From the NCBI GenBank assembly GCA_046729255.1, contig JBKPGF010000082.1:1-22604 (forward strand): DNA of 22,604 nt, written 5' to 3'. The translations under genes were made by a program, and so were the position numbers. The notes under the pieces were generated by a model. That model did not search any database, had not been told where the DNA came from, and saw only the letters and a list, made by a program, of their open reading frames with translations. This stretch comes from PALSA-612 sp046729255 (lineage in GTDB: Bacteria; Actinomycetota; Thermoleophilia; Gaiellales; Gaiellaceae). This document shows positions 1-6,587 of this stretch, one piece after another (positions within the stretch are counted from its first letter, which is position 1; each line of letters opens with the position of its first letter).

Positions 1-352
1 GACGGTGTCGAGTCGCAGCTCGCGGGCGGCGAGTCCATACGCGTGGTTCAAGCGGTCGCGGGCGGCTAGACCGCGATCTTCATCACATAGGAGGACGCCG
101 CCGATATCAGTCATCTGAGCGGCCACAGCGTGGCGCCCTACGTGGGTCTGTTACTTGTGTTGTGCGTGCTCTTCGGAGTACCCGCTCTGGCCGCGATCTG
201 GGCGTCGCACGTCCAATCTCGTGGGTCAACGACGACGGCATCGAACGCTGGCGCGCTCCAGCTTCGCCCTACTCGTCGGACCTGGAACTCTTGTGGTGAC
301 CGGGGGGTGTCCTTCCTCTTGTTGCTCTCTACGCTGGAATAGTCGAGGAGGG
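1..352. other. Region without a convincing gene
   Basis: No reading frame here has recognisable homology. Seen in the sequence: plus frame 1 is open from the window edge to a TAG at 67-69 and could be the last 22 codons of an upstream gene. The minus strand is open from an ATG at 115 to the window edge (38 codons) and could instead be the start of a gene running out of the window. A GTG at 130 opens a 70-codon plus-strand frame whose first 28 residues look like one membrane segment (GLLLVLCVLFGVPALAAIW), but its second half has poor codon use and no ribosome binding site precedes it. Another plus frame ending at about 300 has more gene-like codon use (reads WVNDDGIERW), so the area may be a decayed gene with a frameshift. 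No terminator for nadA was recognised. Confidence 0.4.
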
Positions 353-1288
353 CTAGCCGATCGCGACCATGCGGTCGATCGCCTTCTTGGCGCGCGCGGC
401 GACCTCCGGCTCCACCTCGACCTCGAACTTCCACTCGCGCAGCGAGTCGCGGAGCTTCTCGAGCGTGATCATCTTCATGTACTTGCAGATCGCGTCCTCG
501 GAGACAGCCTCGAACGTCTTGCCGGGTACGTCCTTCTTCAGGCGGTGGAGGATGCCCGTCTCGGTCGCGATGAGAAAGCGCTTCTTCGGCGACTGCTTCG
601 CGAAGTTGATCATGCTCTCCGTGCCGAGGATGTGCGTGTTCTTGTTGCCGAAGGCCATGCACTGGCTGGCGCAGCCGCACTCGGGGTGGACGAGGAAGTC
701 GGCATCGGGAGCCTCCGCCTGCCAGCGCTCGATGTCGGTGGGGCGGATGCCGGCGTGGACGTGGCACTCTCCCATCCAGATGTTGAGCTTGCGGCCCGTG
801 ACCTTCTCCAGCCAGACGCCGAGATAGAGGTCGGGCAGGAAGAGGATCTCCTCGTTCTCGGGGACTGCGTCGATGATCGCCTTCGCGTTACCGGACGTGC
901 AGCAGTAGTCGGACTCGGCCTTCACCTCGGCGGTCGTGTTCACATACGACACGACGGTGGCGCCCGGGTACTGCGCCTTCCACTCGCGCAGTTGGTCGGC
1001 CGTGATCGACGCGGCGAGCGAGCAGCCCGCGTCGAGGTCGGGGATGAGCACGGTCTTCTCCGGCGAGAGGATCTTCGCCGTCTCGGCCATGAAGTGGACG
1101 CCGCAGAAGACGATTGCGGACGCGTCGGTGTCGGCGGCCTCGCGCGAGAGTCCGAGCGAATCGCCGACGTAATCCGCAACGTCCTGCACCTCGGGCACCT
1201 GGTAGTTGTGGGCGAGGATGACGGCGTCGCGCTCCCGGGCGAGGGCCTTCACCTCGTCCTGCATGCGGCTGATCGTCTGGGTGGTCAT
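353..1288 (-). CDS. nadA: Quinolinate synthase A
   Basis: Condenses iminoaspartate (from NadB) with dihydroxyacetone phosphate to quinolinate, the second step of de novo NAD synthesis; cytoplasmic, with an oxygen-sensitive [4Fe-4S] cluster. The 311-residue protein has the three pseudo-repeat architecture of the family, and the three expected cluster cysteines are visible: C62 in FCGVHFMAE, C175 in MGECHVH and C268 in AICKYMKM. Other conserved segments are AHNYQ (26-30), the YVNTTA segment (115-120), HPECGC (201-206) and TETG (242-245). The length is that of the short NadA class (about 300 residues) rather than the E. coli type (about 350). The ATG overlaps the nadC stop as ATGA (1285-1288), so the gene is probably translationally coupled as the last cistron of nadB-nadC-nadA. 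Identification is secure. Confidence 0.97.
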   Translation of the reverse strand: MTTQTISRMQDEVKALARERDAVILAHNYQVPEVQDVADYVGDSLGLSREAADTDASAIVFCGVHFMAETAKILSPEKTVLIPDLDAGCSLAASITADQLREWKAQYPGATVVSYVNTTAEVKAESDYCCTSGNAKAIIDAVPENEEILFLPDLYLGVWLEKVTGRKLNIWMGECHVHAGIRPTDIERWQAEAPDADFLVHPECGCASQCMAFGNKNTHILGTESMINFAKQSPKKRFLIATETGILHRLKKDVPGKTFEAVSEDAICKYMKMITLEKLRDSLREWKFEVEVEPEVAARAKKAIDRMVAIG

Positions 1289-2097
1289 GTCCGTACCTCC
1301 AGGGAAACATCGAGCGAGCGGGCTGAGTGCGTCAGTGCCCCGACAGAGATGAAGTCGACGCCGGTCTCCGCGATTGCGCGGACCGCGTCGAACGTGACAC
1401 CGCCCGAGGCCTCGAGCTTCGAGCGTCCGGCGACGAGGGCGACGGCATCGCGCAGCTCGTCGAGCGTCATGTTGTCGAGCAGGATGGTCTCGGCGCCGGC
1501 CTCGACTGCTTCGTCCACCTGCGCCAGCGTCTCGGCCTCGACCTCGACGGGCAGGTCGGTTGCGGCGCGCGCGAGTGTGACGGCGCGTGTGATTCCGCCG
1601 GCCAGTCGCAGGTGGTTGTCCTTGATGAGCAAGCCGTCGTCGAGGCCGAGGCGGTGGTTCGTGCCGCCGCCAATGGCGACGGCGTGCTTCTCGAGGGCTC
1701 GGAGCCCCGGCGTCGTCTTGCGCGTGTCGAGGATCGTCGCGCCGGTGCCCGCGACCGCATCGACGTAGTGACGAGTCAGCGTGGCAATTCCGGAGAGGTG
1801 GCCGATGAGGTTGAGCGCGACTCGCTCTGCGGTGAGGACGCCGCGGGCGGGACCCTCGACCTCCGCGATCGGCCCCGCCTCGACCGCGCTGCCTTCCGCG
1901 ACGAGTGGCTCGGAGTGGACGCCGAGCTCGGCGAAGACGGAAGCCGCGACGTCGAACCCGCAGACGACACCCGTCTCCTTGGCCAGGACGACGGCCTTGC
2001 AGTTCGCATCATCGTCGATGAGGGCACGAGTCGTCACGTCGCCGGACCCAACGTCCTCGGCGAGCCACGTGCTCGTGGCGGGGACCGTCAGTGCCAT
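1285..2097 (-). CDS. nadC: Nicotinate-nucleotide pyrophosphorylase (carboxylating)
   Basis: Quinolinate phosphoribosyltransferase: quinolinate + PRPP gives nicotinate mononucleotide, CO2 and pyrophosphate, the third step of de novo NAD synthesis. At 270 residues it is a normal to slightly short family member. Visible signatures: AEDVGSGDVTT near the N-terminus (13-23), LNLIGHLSGIAT (95-106), DTRKTTPGLR (124-133, the PRPP/quinolinate-binding Arg-Lys), GGGTNHR (143-149), LIKDNH (157-162) and the LLDNM and EASGG segments of the barrel. The frame stays open upstream to 2304, but that extension is low-complexity Arg-rich and antisense-like. The ATG at 2097 gives the family-typical N-terminus and overlaps the end of nadB by 10 bp. 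The stop overlaps the nadA start by 4 bp. Confidence 0.95.
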   Translation of the reverse strand: MALTVPATSTWLAEDVGSGDVTTRALIDDDANCKAVVLAKETGVVCGFDVAASVFAELGVHSEPLVAEGSAVEAGPIAEVEGPARGVLTAERVALNLIGHLSGIATLTRHYVDAVAGTGATILDTRKTTPGLRALEKHAVAIGGGTNHRLGLDDGLLIKDNHLRLAGGITRAVTLARAATDLPVEVEAETLAQVDEAVEAGAETILLDNMTLDELRDAVALVAGRSKLEASGGVTFDAVRAIAETGVDFISVGALTHSARSLDVSLEVRT

Positions 2098-3506
2098 CGC
2101 TCGAACGTCACCTCCTCGCCCTGGGTGACGATGCTGTGCGCGGCGAAGCGCTCGCCCTCGAAGGGGAAGTCGGCGCGGAAGTGGCCGCCTCGGCTCTCCT
2201 CGCGCGCGAGGGCGCTGCGAGCGATCAGCCGCGCCAGGAGGTGCGGCGACTCGGTAAGCCGACGCAGGCCGGCAGCGTCGCGGATGAGTCCGGCGTCGCG
2301 CCACATCGCCTCGCGCAGCGCCGGCGTCACCTCGTCCGAAACGGCGGTCTCAAAAAAACGGGGGACAGTCGCAGTGACTGTCCCCTGGTTCGTTTGGACA
2401 TGGTCGGAAAGGGCAGCGAGGGCGGCGCGACGGCCGAAGACGAGGCACTCGAGCAGGGAGTTCGACGCCAGGCGGTTGGCGCCGTGGACGCCCGTGCAGG
2501 CGCACTCGCCGGCGGCGTAGAGACCGGAGACGTCCGTGCGACCGTAGAGGTCGGTGACGATGCCGCCCATGGTGTAGTGGGCCGCCGGTGAGACGGGAAT
2601 GGGCTCGTGCGCGGGATCGAATCCCTCGCGTGCCAGCGCGTCCATGAGTGCCGGGAAGCGACCCCGGTCAATGCCGCGGAGGTCGAGCAGAGCGGTCCCT
2701 CGCTCGCCGACCGCGCGCGCCACGACGTCGCGCGGCGCGAGCTCATCCGTGAACCGCCGCCCCTGCGTATCGACGAGCACGGCACCCTCGCCGCGGAGCG
2801 CCTCGCTCAGCAGGAGGCCGTTCGCGGCCAGCACCGTCGGGTGGAACTGCATGAACTCGAGGTCTGCGAGCCGCGCGCCGGCGCGAAACGCCATCGCCAT
2901 GCCGTCGCCCGTCGCACCGGCAGGATTCGTCGTGCGTGCCCAGAGCGACGCGGCGCCTCCGGTAACCACGAGAGTTGCCTTCGCCTCGACGGCGCGCCGA
3001 TCGGTGACGATCCCCGTGCAGCAGCCGCCGTCCGCCGAGATCGACCGCACGGCCTCGCCTTCGGAGACGCGGACACGCGGGTGCTCCAGCACACGGTCGA
3101 CGAGCACCCGGAGGATCTCCTTGCCCGTAGCCGCGCCGGCGACGTGCAGCACGCGGCGCCGTGAGTGCCCGCCCTCGAGGCCCGGCTCGGGATCGAAAGG
3201 CACCCCGAGCTCGCGCAGGTCGGCAACGCGCGCGGGCGCCTCTCCGACGAGCGCCCGCACGGCGCTCTCGCGGCTCAGCCCGCGGCCCGCGCGCAGCGTG
3301 TCCTCCGCATGGAGCTCCGGGCTGTCGTCGCGCTCGGTTGCCGCGGCCACCCCACCCTGGGCGAGGTAGCTAGCCGAGGAGCGGAGCGGGCCCTTGGACA
3401 CCAGGAGGACGTCTGCCTCGTCGCCCACACAGAGCGCGGCATAGAGGCCGGCGATGCCGCCGCCGACGACGGCGAGATCGCAGCGGGTGATCGGCGTATC
3501 GGTCAC
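2088..3506 (-). CDS. nadB: L-aspartate oxidase
   Basis: FAD enzyme that oxidises L-aspartate to iminoaspartate, the first committed step of de novo NAD synthesis; it hands the unstable product to NadA. Visible: the dinucleotide-binding VVGGGIAGLYAA (13-24), SYLAQGGVAAA (46-56), the active-site stretch EFMQFHPT (217-224), SEALRGEGA (234-242), RRFTDELAPRDVVARA (250-265), HYTMGGI (310-316) and the FAD-contacting YAAGECACTGVHGANRLASNSLLE (starts at 330). At 472 residues it is shorter than E. coli NadB (about 540), mainly at the C-terminus. The start is GTG at 3506. Oddity: residues about 371-387 (QTNQGTVTATVPRFFET), in the variable linker before the C-terminal helical domain, are encoded by a REP-like palindrome and its A/T-rich flank. 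First gene of nadB-nadC-nadA; likely repressed by the divergent NrtR. Confidence 0.96.
   Translation of the reverse strand: MTDTPITRCDLAVVGGGIAGLYAALCVGDEADVLLVSKGPLRSSASYLAQGGVAAATERDDSPELHAEDTLRAGRGLSRESAVRALVGEAPARVADLRELGVPFDPEPGLEGGHSRRRVLHVAGAATGKEILRVLVDRVLEHPRVRVSEGEAVRSISADGGCCTGIVTDRRAVEAKATLVVTGGAASLWARTTNPAGATGDGMAMAFRAGARLADLEFMQFHPTVLAANGLLLSEALRGEGAVLVDTQGRRFTDELAPRDVVARAVGERGTALLDLRGIDRGRFPALMDALAREGFDPAHEPIPVSPAAHYTMGGIVTDLYGRTDVSGLYAAGECACTGVHGANRLASNSLLECLVFGRRAALAALSDHVQTNQGTVTATVPRFFETAVSDEVTPALREAMWRDAGLIRDAAGLRRLTESPHLLARLIARSALAREESRGGHFRADFPFEGERFAAHSIVTQGEEVTFERWH
2350..2400. repeat. REP-like palindromic element inside nadB
   Basis: Perfect 10-bp inverted repeat: GGGGACAGTC at 2361-2370 and GACTGTCCCC at 2376-2385, with a 5-base loop (GCAGT). 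It is flanked by a run of seven A at 2352-2358, unusual in this high-GC context. On the coding (minus) strand it reads as an uninterrupted in-frame stretch (QGTVTATVP, NadB residues 374-382) that lies in a poorly conserved linker of NadB. The GGGGACAGTC/GACTGTCCCC core resembles palindromes mobilised by REP-associated (Y1/IS200-like) transposases in other bacteria; that likeness is from memory. No transposase is in the window and I noticed no second copy. The outer limits given are approximate. Confidence 0.6.
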
Positions 3507-3513
3507 TCTGGTA

Positions 3514-3536
3514 GTTTTAGCCTCTGAGGCGATAAC
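3514..3536. promoter_or_regulatory. Candidate NrtR operator (23-bp palindrome)
   Basis: A 23-bp imperfect palindrome centred on T3525 with 9 of 11 base pairs matching: a perfect core GCCTC-T-GAGGC (3520-3530), flanked by GTT at 3514-3516 and AAC at 3534-3536. It lies between the divergent nadB and nrtR genes and overlaps the likely nadB spacer and -10. NrtR proteins are known to bind palindromic sites upstream of NAD genes and to respond to ADP-ribose or related ligands. The assignment here rests on position and symmetry. Confidence 0.6.
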
Positions 3537-3543
3537 CTGTGAA
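3514..3543 (-). promoter_or_regulatory. Candidate nadBCA promoter, possibly leaderless
   Basis: Reading toward nadB, TTCACA (3543-3538) is a one-mismatch -35 and TAAAAC (3519-3514) a fair -10, with 18 bp between them. The predicted transcription start is at about 3507, next to the GTG at 3506, so the nadB mRNA may be leaderless; no Shine-Dalgarno sequence is visible. The 23-bp palindrome at 3514-3536 fills the spacer and the -10, which would suit repression. Motifs are seen; promoter function is inferred. Confidence 0.45.
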
Positions 3544-4231
3544 CGAGTCTACCAGAGTGACGCCCGCCCAGACAGCCCTCGCCGTGGTGCTCCAGGTTCG
3601 CTCGGACACCCTGCAGGCGCTCGTCTGGCAGCGTGCGCGGGATCCCTTCGCCGGTGCCTGGTCGCTCCCCGGCGGTTATCTCGACCCGGAGGAGACGCTC
3701 GAGGAGTCGATCCGGCGCCACCTGGCGGTGAAGGTCGACGTCCGCGAGCTCTCCCATCTCGAGCAGCTGGTGACCGTAAGCGACCCGGATCGCAACCCGA
3801 GCGACTGGGAGCTCGCGACGGCGTACCTCGGGCTCGTGCCGTCCGACCTCGATCCCGCCGTGCCGCAGGACACGTCCTGGCATCCCGTCGACGCGCTTCC
3901 ACCGATGGCGTTCGACCACGGCGCCATCGCACTCGCCGGCCGCGACCGTCTCCGCGCGAAGCTCTCGTACACGAACCTCGGGTTCGCACTGGCCCCGGCG
4001 ACGTTCACGATCTCGGAGCTGCGAGATCTCTACCAAGCAGCCCTCGGCCATGACGTCTCCCCCACGAACTTGAAGCGCGTCCTCCTCCGGCGCGGCGTGC
4101 TCGAGCGGACGGGCACGCAGCGCTCCCCCGGTCCCGCCGGCGGCCGGCCCGCGGAGCTCTATCGCTTCCGCTCCCCGCGCCTCGAGATCACCGACCAGTT
4201 CGCCGTGTTGCGGCCACCGCCGGTAACGTGA
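3539..4231 (+). CDS. nrtR: NrtR-type Nudix-related transcriptional regulator of NAD synthesis
   Basis: Predicted repressor of the divergent nadBCA operon. Domain 1 (about 10-145) is a Nudix fold with AWSLPGGYLDPEETLEESIR at 40-59. The Nudix box is degenerate: in the canonical order G-x5-E-x7-R-E-U-x-E-E-x-G-U, G46, E52 and R60 remain, but the catalytic positions read H61, V64, K65 and D67 instead of E, E, E and G. Hydrolysis should be lost and ligand binding (ADP-ribose in characterised NrtR proteins) retained. Domain 2 (about 153-222) is a winged helix: FTISELRDLYQAALG, NLKRVLLRRGVLERTG and GGRPAELYRF, the typical NrtR C-terminus. The start is uncertain: GTG 3539, or GTG 3557, which would place an arm of the 13-bp repeat on the start codon as at nadB. 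Function is well supported by domain order and neighbourhood. Confidence 0.9.
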   Translation: MNESTRVTPAQTALAVVLQVRSDTLQALVWQRARDPFAGAWSLPGGYLDPEETLEESIRRHLAVKVDVRELSHLEQLVTVSDPDRNPSDWELATAYLGLVPSDLDPAVPQDTSWHPVDALPPMAFDHGAIALAGRDRLRAKLSYTNLGFALAPATFTISELRDLYQAALGHDVSPTNLKRVLLRRGVLERTGTQRSPGPAGGRPAELYRFRSPRLEITDQFAVLRPPPVT

Positions 4232-4251
4232 CGGCTGACCGAGAAACATTC

Positions 4252-4260
4252 GGAAAGGAG
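4252..4260 (+). promoter_or_regulatory. Ribosome binding site deciding the cupredoxin start
   Basis: GGAAAGGAG ends 6 bases before the GTG at 4267. It is one of the few strong Shine-Dalgarno sequences in the window and favours 4267 over the in-frame GTG at 4228, which overlaps the nrtR stop and would add 13 residues before the signal peptide. Confidence 0.75.
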
Positions 4261-4266
4261 CGCCCA

Positions 4267-4638
4267 GTGAAACGCACAGTGCCTCTGGTAATCGCCGCAG
4301 CCCTCGCGGTCCTTGCTGTCGCGATGACCGCGTACGGCGCGACGGTTCTCAACAATCCGACGAGCAAGCTGAAGCTCGCGTACGCGAAGAAGACCCTGAC
4401 CGCGACCCACGGAGTCGTGACGATCCGTGCGAAGAACATGTCTGCGGTGTTGAAGCACGACATCGCGCTCCGCAAGGGAGTCACCGCCAAGGGTAAGACG
4501 ATCGCGAAGGGCAAGACCGTCGGACTAGGTGGGGTGTCGAAGGTGTCCAGGACGCTCGCGAAGGGGAAATACCGGTTCTTCTGCACCGTCCCCGGTCACG
4601 AGCAGGGCGGCATGTGGGGGATCCTCACGGTCAAGTGA
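4267..4638 (+). CDS. Secreted cupredoxin (plastocyanin-like blue-copper protein)
   Basis: A 123-residue protein: charged MKR, hydrophobic core (LVIAAALAVLAVAMTAYGA) forming a signal peptide or anchor, then a single cupredoxin domain. The four type-1 copper ligands are visible: H64 in LKHDIAL, then C106, H111 and M116 in FFCTVPGHEQGGMWG. This Cys-x4-His-x4-Met spacing is normal for plastocyanin/azurin-like proteins, so copper binding and outer-surface electron transfer are likely. A lysine-rich repeat (AKGKTIAKGKTV, 74-85) makes the surface basic. It lies downstream of nrtR and 23 bp before the M28 peptidase gene. Its electron partner is not visible; a CopD-like membrane protein is encoded about 2 kb away on the other strand. 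Confidence 0.85.
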   Translation: MKRTVPLVIAAALAVLAVAMTAYGATVLNNPTSKLKLAYAKKTLTATHGVVTIRAKNMSAVLKHDIALRKGVTAKGKTIAKGKTVGLGGVSKVSRTLAKGKYRFFCTVPGHEQGGMWGILTVK

Positions 4639-4661
4639 ACGGCGAGCGGGCGACGTAGGCG

Positions 4662-5486
4662 ATGGGCGCAGTCGCTGTCGCGGCACTGGCCGCGGTCGCG
4701 CTGCTCGTTGCCGCCCCGCAGCCCAATGTCGACCGCGTCGATGAACAGGCCGCGTGGTCGCGGCTCGTGCGCCAGGTTCAGCTCGGGCCGCGACCTGCCG
4801 GCTCTCCGACGTCGAGGACGCTGGCCGGGCAGCTGAAGGCAGAGCTGCCCCGGGGAAGGTTCCAGAAGGTCCCCGGCGGGCTCCGCAACATCGTCGGCGT
4901 CGTCCCCGGCCGCGACCCTTCGCGCACGATCGTCGTCGGCGCGCACTACGACACGAAGGACCTCCCGGGCTTCGTGGGGGCGAACGACGGCGCAGGTGGC
5001 ACCGCGCTAGTCGTTGAGCTCGCACGTTCGATTAAGCCACGCCAGCTCCGCCCGTCTGTCGTCTTCATCCTCTTCGACGGCGAGGAGTCGCCGAAAGGCG
5101 CCACGGGCGACTTCGAGGCCACCGGCCTGCGCGGCAGCAAGGTCGCCGCGGCCCGCTACAAGGACGCCGAGGCGATGATCCTCCTCGACTTCGTCGCCGA
5201 CAAAGACCTCGTCATCCCACGCGAGGCCAACTCGGATCGTGCGCTCTGGAGTCGCCTGCGGGCTGCGGCCCGGCGCGTCGGCACGGCGGCGATCTTCCCT
5301 AATAGGACGGATTTCAACGTCTCGGACGACCACGTTCCCTTCCTCAGGCGCGGCGTGCCCGCGATCGATCTCATCGACTTCACATATCCCTGCTGGCACC
5401 TGAAGTGTGACGACCTCTCACGTGTCTCGAAACGCAGCCTCGACGCCGTCGGCGAGACCGTGTACGAGCTACTGCGGACCTTCTAG
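4662..5486 (+). CDS. M28-family zinc peptidase / glutaminyl-cyclase-like protein
   Basis: 274 residues with an N-terminal hydrophobic segment (1-19), so exported or membrane-anchored. The M28 two-zinc site is complete: H95 (VVGAHYDT), bridging D109 (GANDGAGG), catalytic E141 followed by E142 (FDGEES), D176 (LLDFV) and H246 (YPCWHLKCDD); C244 and C249 flank the last ligand and could form a disulfide. M28 members are aminopeptidases, carboxypeptidases or glutaminyl-peptide cyclotransferases. The small single-domain size and FDGEES segment fit the aminopeptidase/cyclase group, but the substrate cannot be told. The ATG at 4662 is the first start after an in-frame stop (4656-4658); no strong ribosome binding site. 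Convergent with the aldolase gene: the two stop codons share the tetramer CTAG at 5483-5486. Confidence 0.88.
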   Translation: MGAVAVAALAAVALLVAAPQPNVDRVDEQAAWSRLVRQVQLGPRPAGSPTSRTLAGQLKAELPRGRFQKVPGGLRNIVGVVPGRDPSRTIVVGAHYDTKDLPGFVGANDGAGGTALVVELARSIKPRQLRPSVVFILFDGEESPKGATGDFEATGLRGSKVAAARYKDAEAMILLDFVADKDLVIPREANSDRALWSRLRAAARRVGTAAIFPNRTDFNVSDDHVPFLRRGVPAIDLIDFTYPCWHLKCDDLSRVSKRSLDAVGETVYELLRTF

Positions 5487-6583
5487 GTCATCGGGATCTC
5501 GGCCAGCACGCGCGGCTCGATGCGGTCGAGGATCTCCTCGAGGCTCGGGCCCGTGACGGTGATCCCGTGGTTGCGGAGGCCGACGATCGCGTTGTCCGGG
5601 TCGTCTTCCGCGCGAACGAGGCCGGCCACGGCACGGGCGAGCTCCTCCGTGCCGCAGGGGTAGTTCACGTCCGTCGCCTCGATGCCGTCCACCCACGCGT
5701 GCACGTGGACGATGGCGCCGACGCCCGGATGCTCCTGGTAGATCATCCAATGCTCGATCGCGTCGACGGACACGCGGCGCGGCTCGACGTCGGGGGGCAC
5801 GCTCAACACCATGCGGCCGTTTGTCTCGTCGTAGTCCGAGACGAGCAGGATGTCGCGCCCTGGGATGTCGAGCTTCGTCTTGTCGACGCCGCTCGCGCTC
5901 ATCCAGAAGCGCCTCTCGTCCTTGCGCGCCGAGAGGTTGCCGTACGAGAGACCGCCGATGCCGTAGAGCCGCTTCACGTGGCGCAGCTCGCGCTCGGTCA
6001 GCAGGTCCTCGATCGGGAAGGGGTTCGGCAGGAGGTCGAGCGCGCCGAGCCGGACGCCTGCCTCGCGGATCGACTCCGTGATCCCGTCGCCCTGCCAGAG
6101 CTCTTCCTCGAGGTCGGTCTTGAACTCGTTGTCGATGATCAGCCGGGAGCTCGCGAGCGGCACCAGGCGCTCGATGACGTTGCGCGCAAGTTCCTCCTCC
6201 GTGCTGCCGAAGACTCCGTAGTGGCCCCGCTCCATCGTCGTGAACCACGCGCCCTCTCCGGGCACGTAGTCGAGCACGAGGTTGGCGAGCGCGCGGAGCA
6301 GCATCGGGTAGTCCGCTCGCAGCGACTCCTCGATCGGCTCGGGATGCTCGGGCCGCTCGAGCACGGCGAGGACATAGGTGCCGCGAGCTCCACGCCTGAA
6401 GGGCTTCGCCTCGTCCGGCTCGACGAGGCTGAGGACGAGGTTCGCCTCACGCGCGTCGCCGTCGCCGAAGGTGAAGCCGGCGCGCTCGAGCTCCTGGCCG
6501 AGCAGCCGGGCGAAGCGGTCGAGCGACTCCGTCTTCGCCTCGCCGAAGAACGCGTACTGCATGGGGCTGGGATCCGGTTGCAT
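5483..6583 (-). CDS. Two-domain class II aldolase/adducin-like protein
   Basis: The C-terminal domain (about 195-366) is a class II aldolase/adducin domain: GLSYGNLSAR (211-220, phosphate-loop region), the sugar-binding SASGVDK (229-235), candidate acid/base E277 in AIEHWMIY, and zinc ligands H293 and H295 (IVHVHAW) and H339 (LRNHG). Family members are fuculose/ribulose-phosphate aldolases, epimerases or decarboxylases; the substrate is unknown here. The first about 190 residues are not part of the usual 210-240-residue family; they include a long acidic helical stretch and EGAWFTTMERGHYGVFG, and I do not recognise the domain. The start is ATG 6583, with a second ATG at residue 8 (6562) as alternative. 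The upstream CopD-like gene ends 4 bp before it, so the two probably form an operon. Confidence 0.8.
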   Translation of the reverse strand: MQPDPSPMQYAFFGEAKTESLDRFARLLGQELERAGFTFGDGDAREANLVLSLVEPDEAKPFRRGARGTYVLAVLERPEHPEPIEESLRADYPMLLRALANLVLDYVPGEGAWFTTMERGHYGVFGSTEEELARNVIERLVPLASSRLIIDNEFKTDLEEELWQGDGITESIREAGVRLGALDLLPNPFPIEDLLTERELRHVKRLYGIGGLSYGNLSARKDERRFWMSASGVDKTKLDIPGRDILLVSDYDETNGRMVLSVPPDVEPRRVSVDAIEHWMIYQEHPGVGAIVHVHAWVDGIEATDVNYPCGTEELARAVAGLVRAEDDPDNAIVGLRNHGITVTGPSLEEILDRIEPRVLAEIPMT

Positions 6584-6587
6584 GGCC

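Larger units (their letters stand above)
3502..3561. repeat. 13-bp perfect inverted repeat spanning GTG codons of nadB and nrtR
   Basis: GTCACTCTGGTAG (3502-3514) and CTACCAGAGTGAC (3549-3561) are exact reverse complements separated by 34 bp. Read outward, both arms are the same 13-mer containing a GTG in frame with each gene: the annotated nadB GTG (3506) and a possible alternative nrtR GTG (3557). The centre (3531.5) does not coincide with that of the 23-bp palindrome (3525), so this is a second, separate symmetry. Confidence 0.7.

Noticed and set aside
89..94. AGGAGG as a ribosome binding site for a gene starting near 100-106
   Set aside because: No start codon occurs at a usable distance downstream; the next usable GTG (130) is too far.
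357..380. Hairpin near the 3' end of nadA (CGATCG repeats around GACC/GGTC) as a terminator
   Set aside because: It lies within the coding sequence, the stem is interrupted by a bulge, and there is no T-run on the coding strand after it.
155..1768. 537-codon plus-strand open frame across nadA and nadC
   Set aside because: Antisense shadow of two certain genes in high-GC sequence; no recognisable motif in the translation.
2098..2304. 69-codon N-terminal extension of nadC
   Set aside because: It overlaps nadB coding sequence, is Arg/Pro-rich, and family members begin near the ATG at 2097.
4228..4266. Upstream GTG start for the cupredoxin
   Set aside because: It overlaps the nrtR stop and would place a polar stretch before the signal peptide; the strong GGAAAGGAG fits the GTG at 4267.
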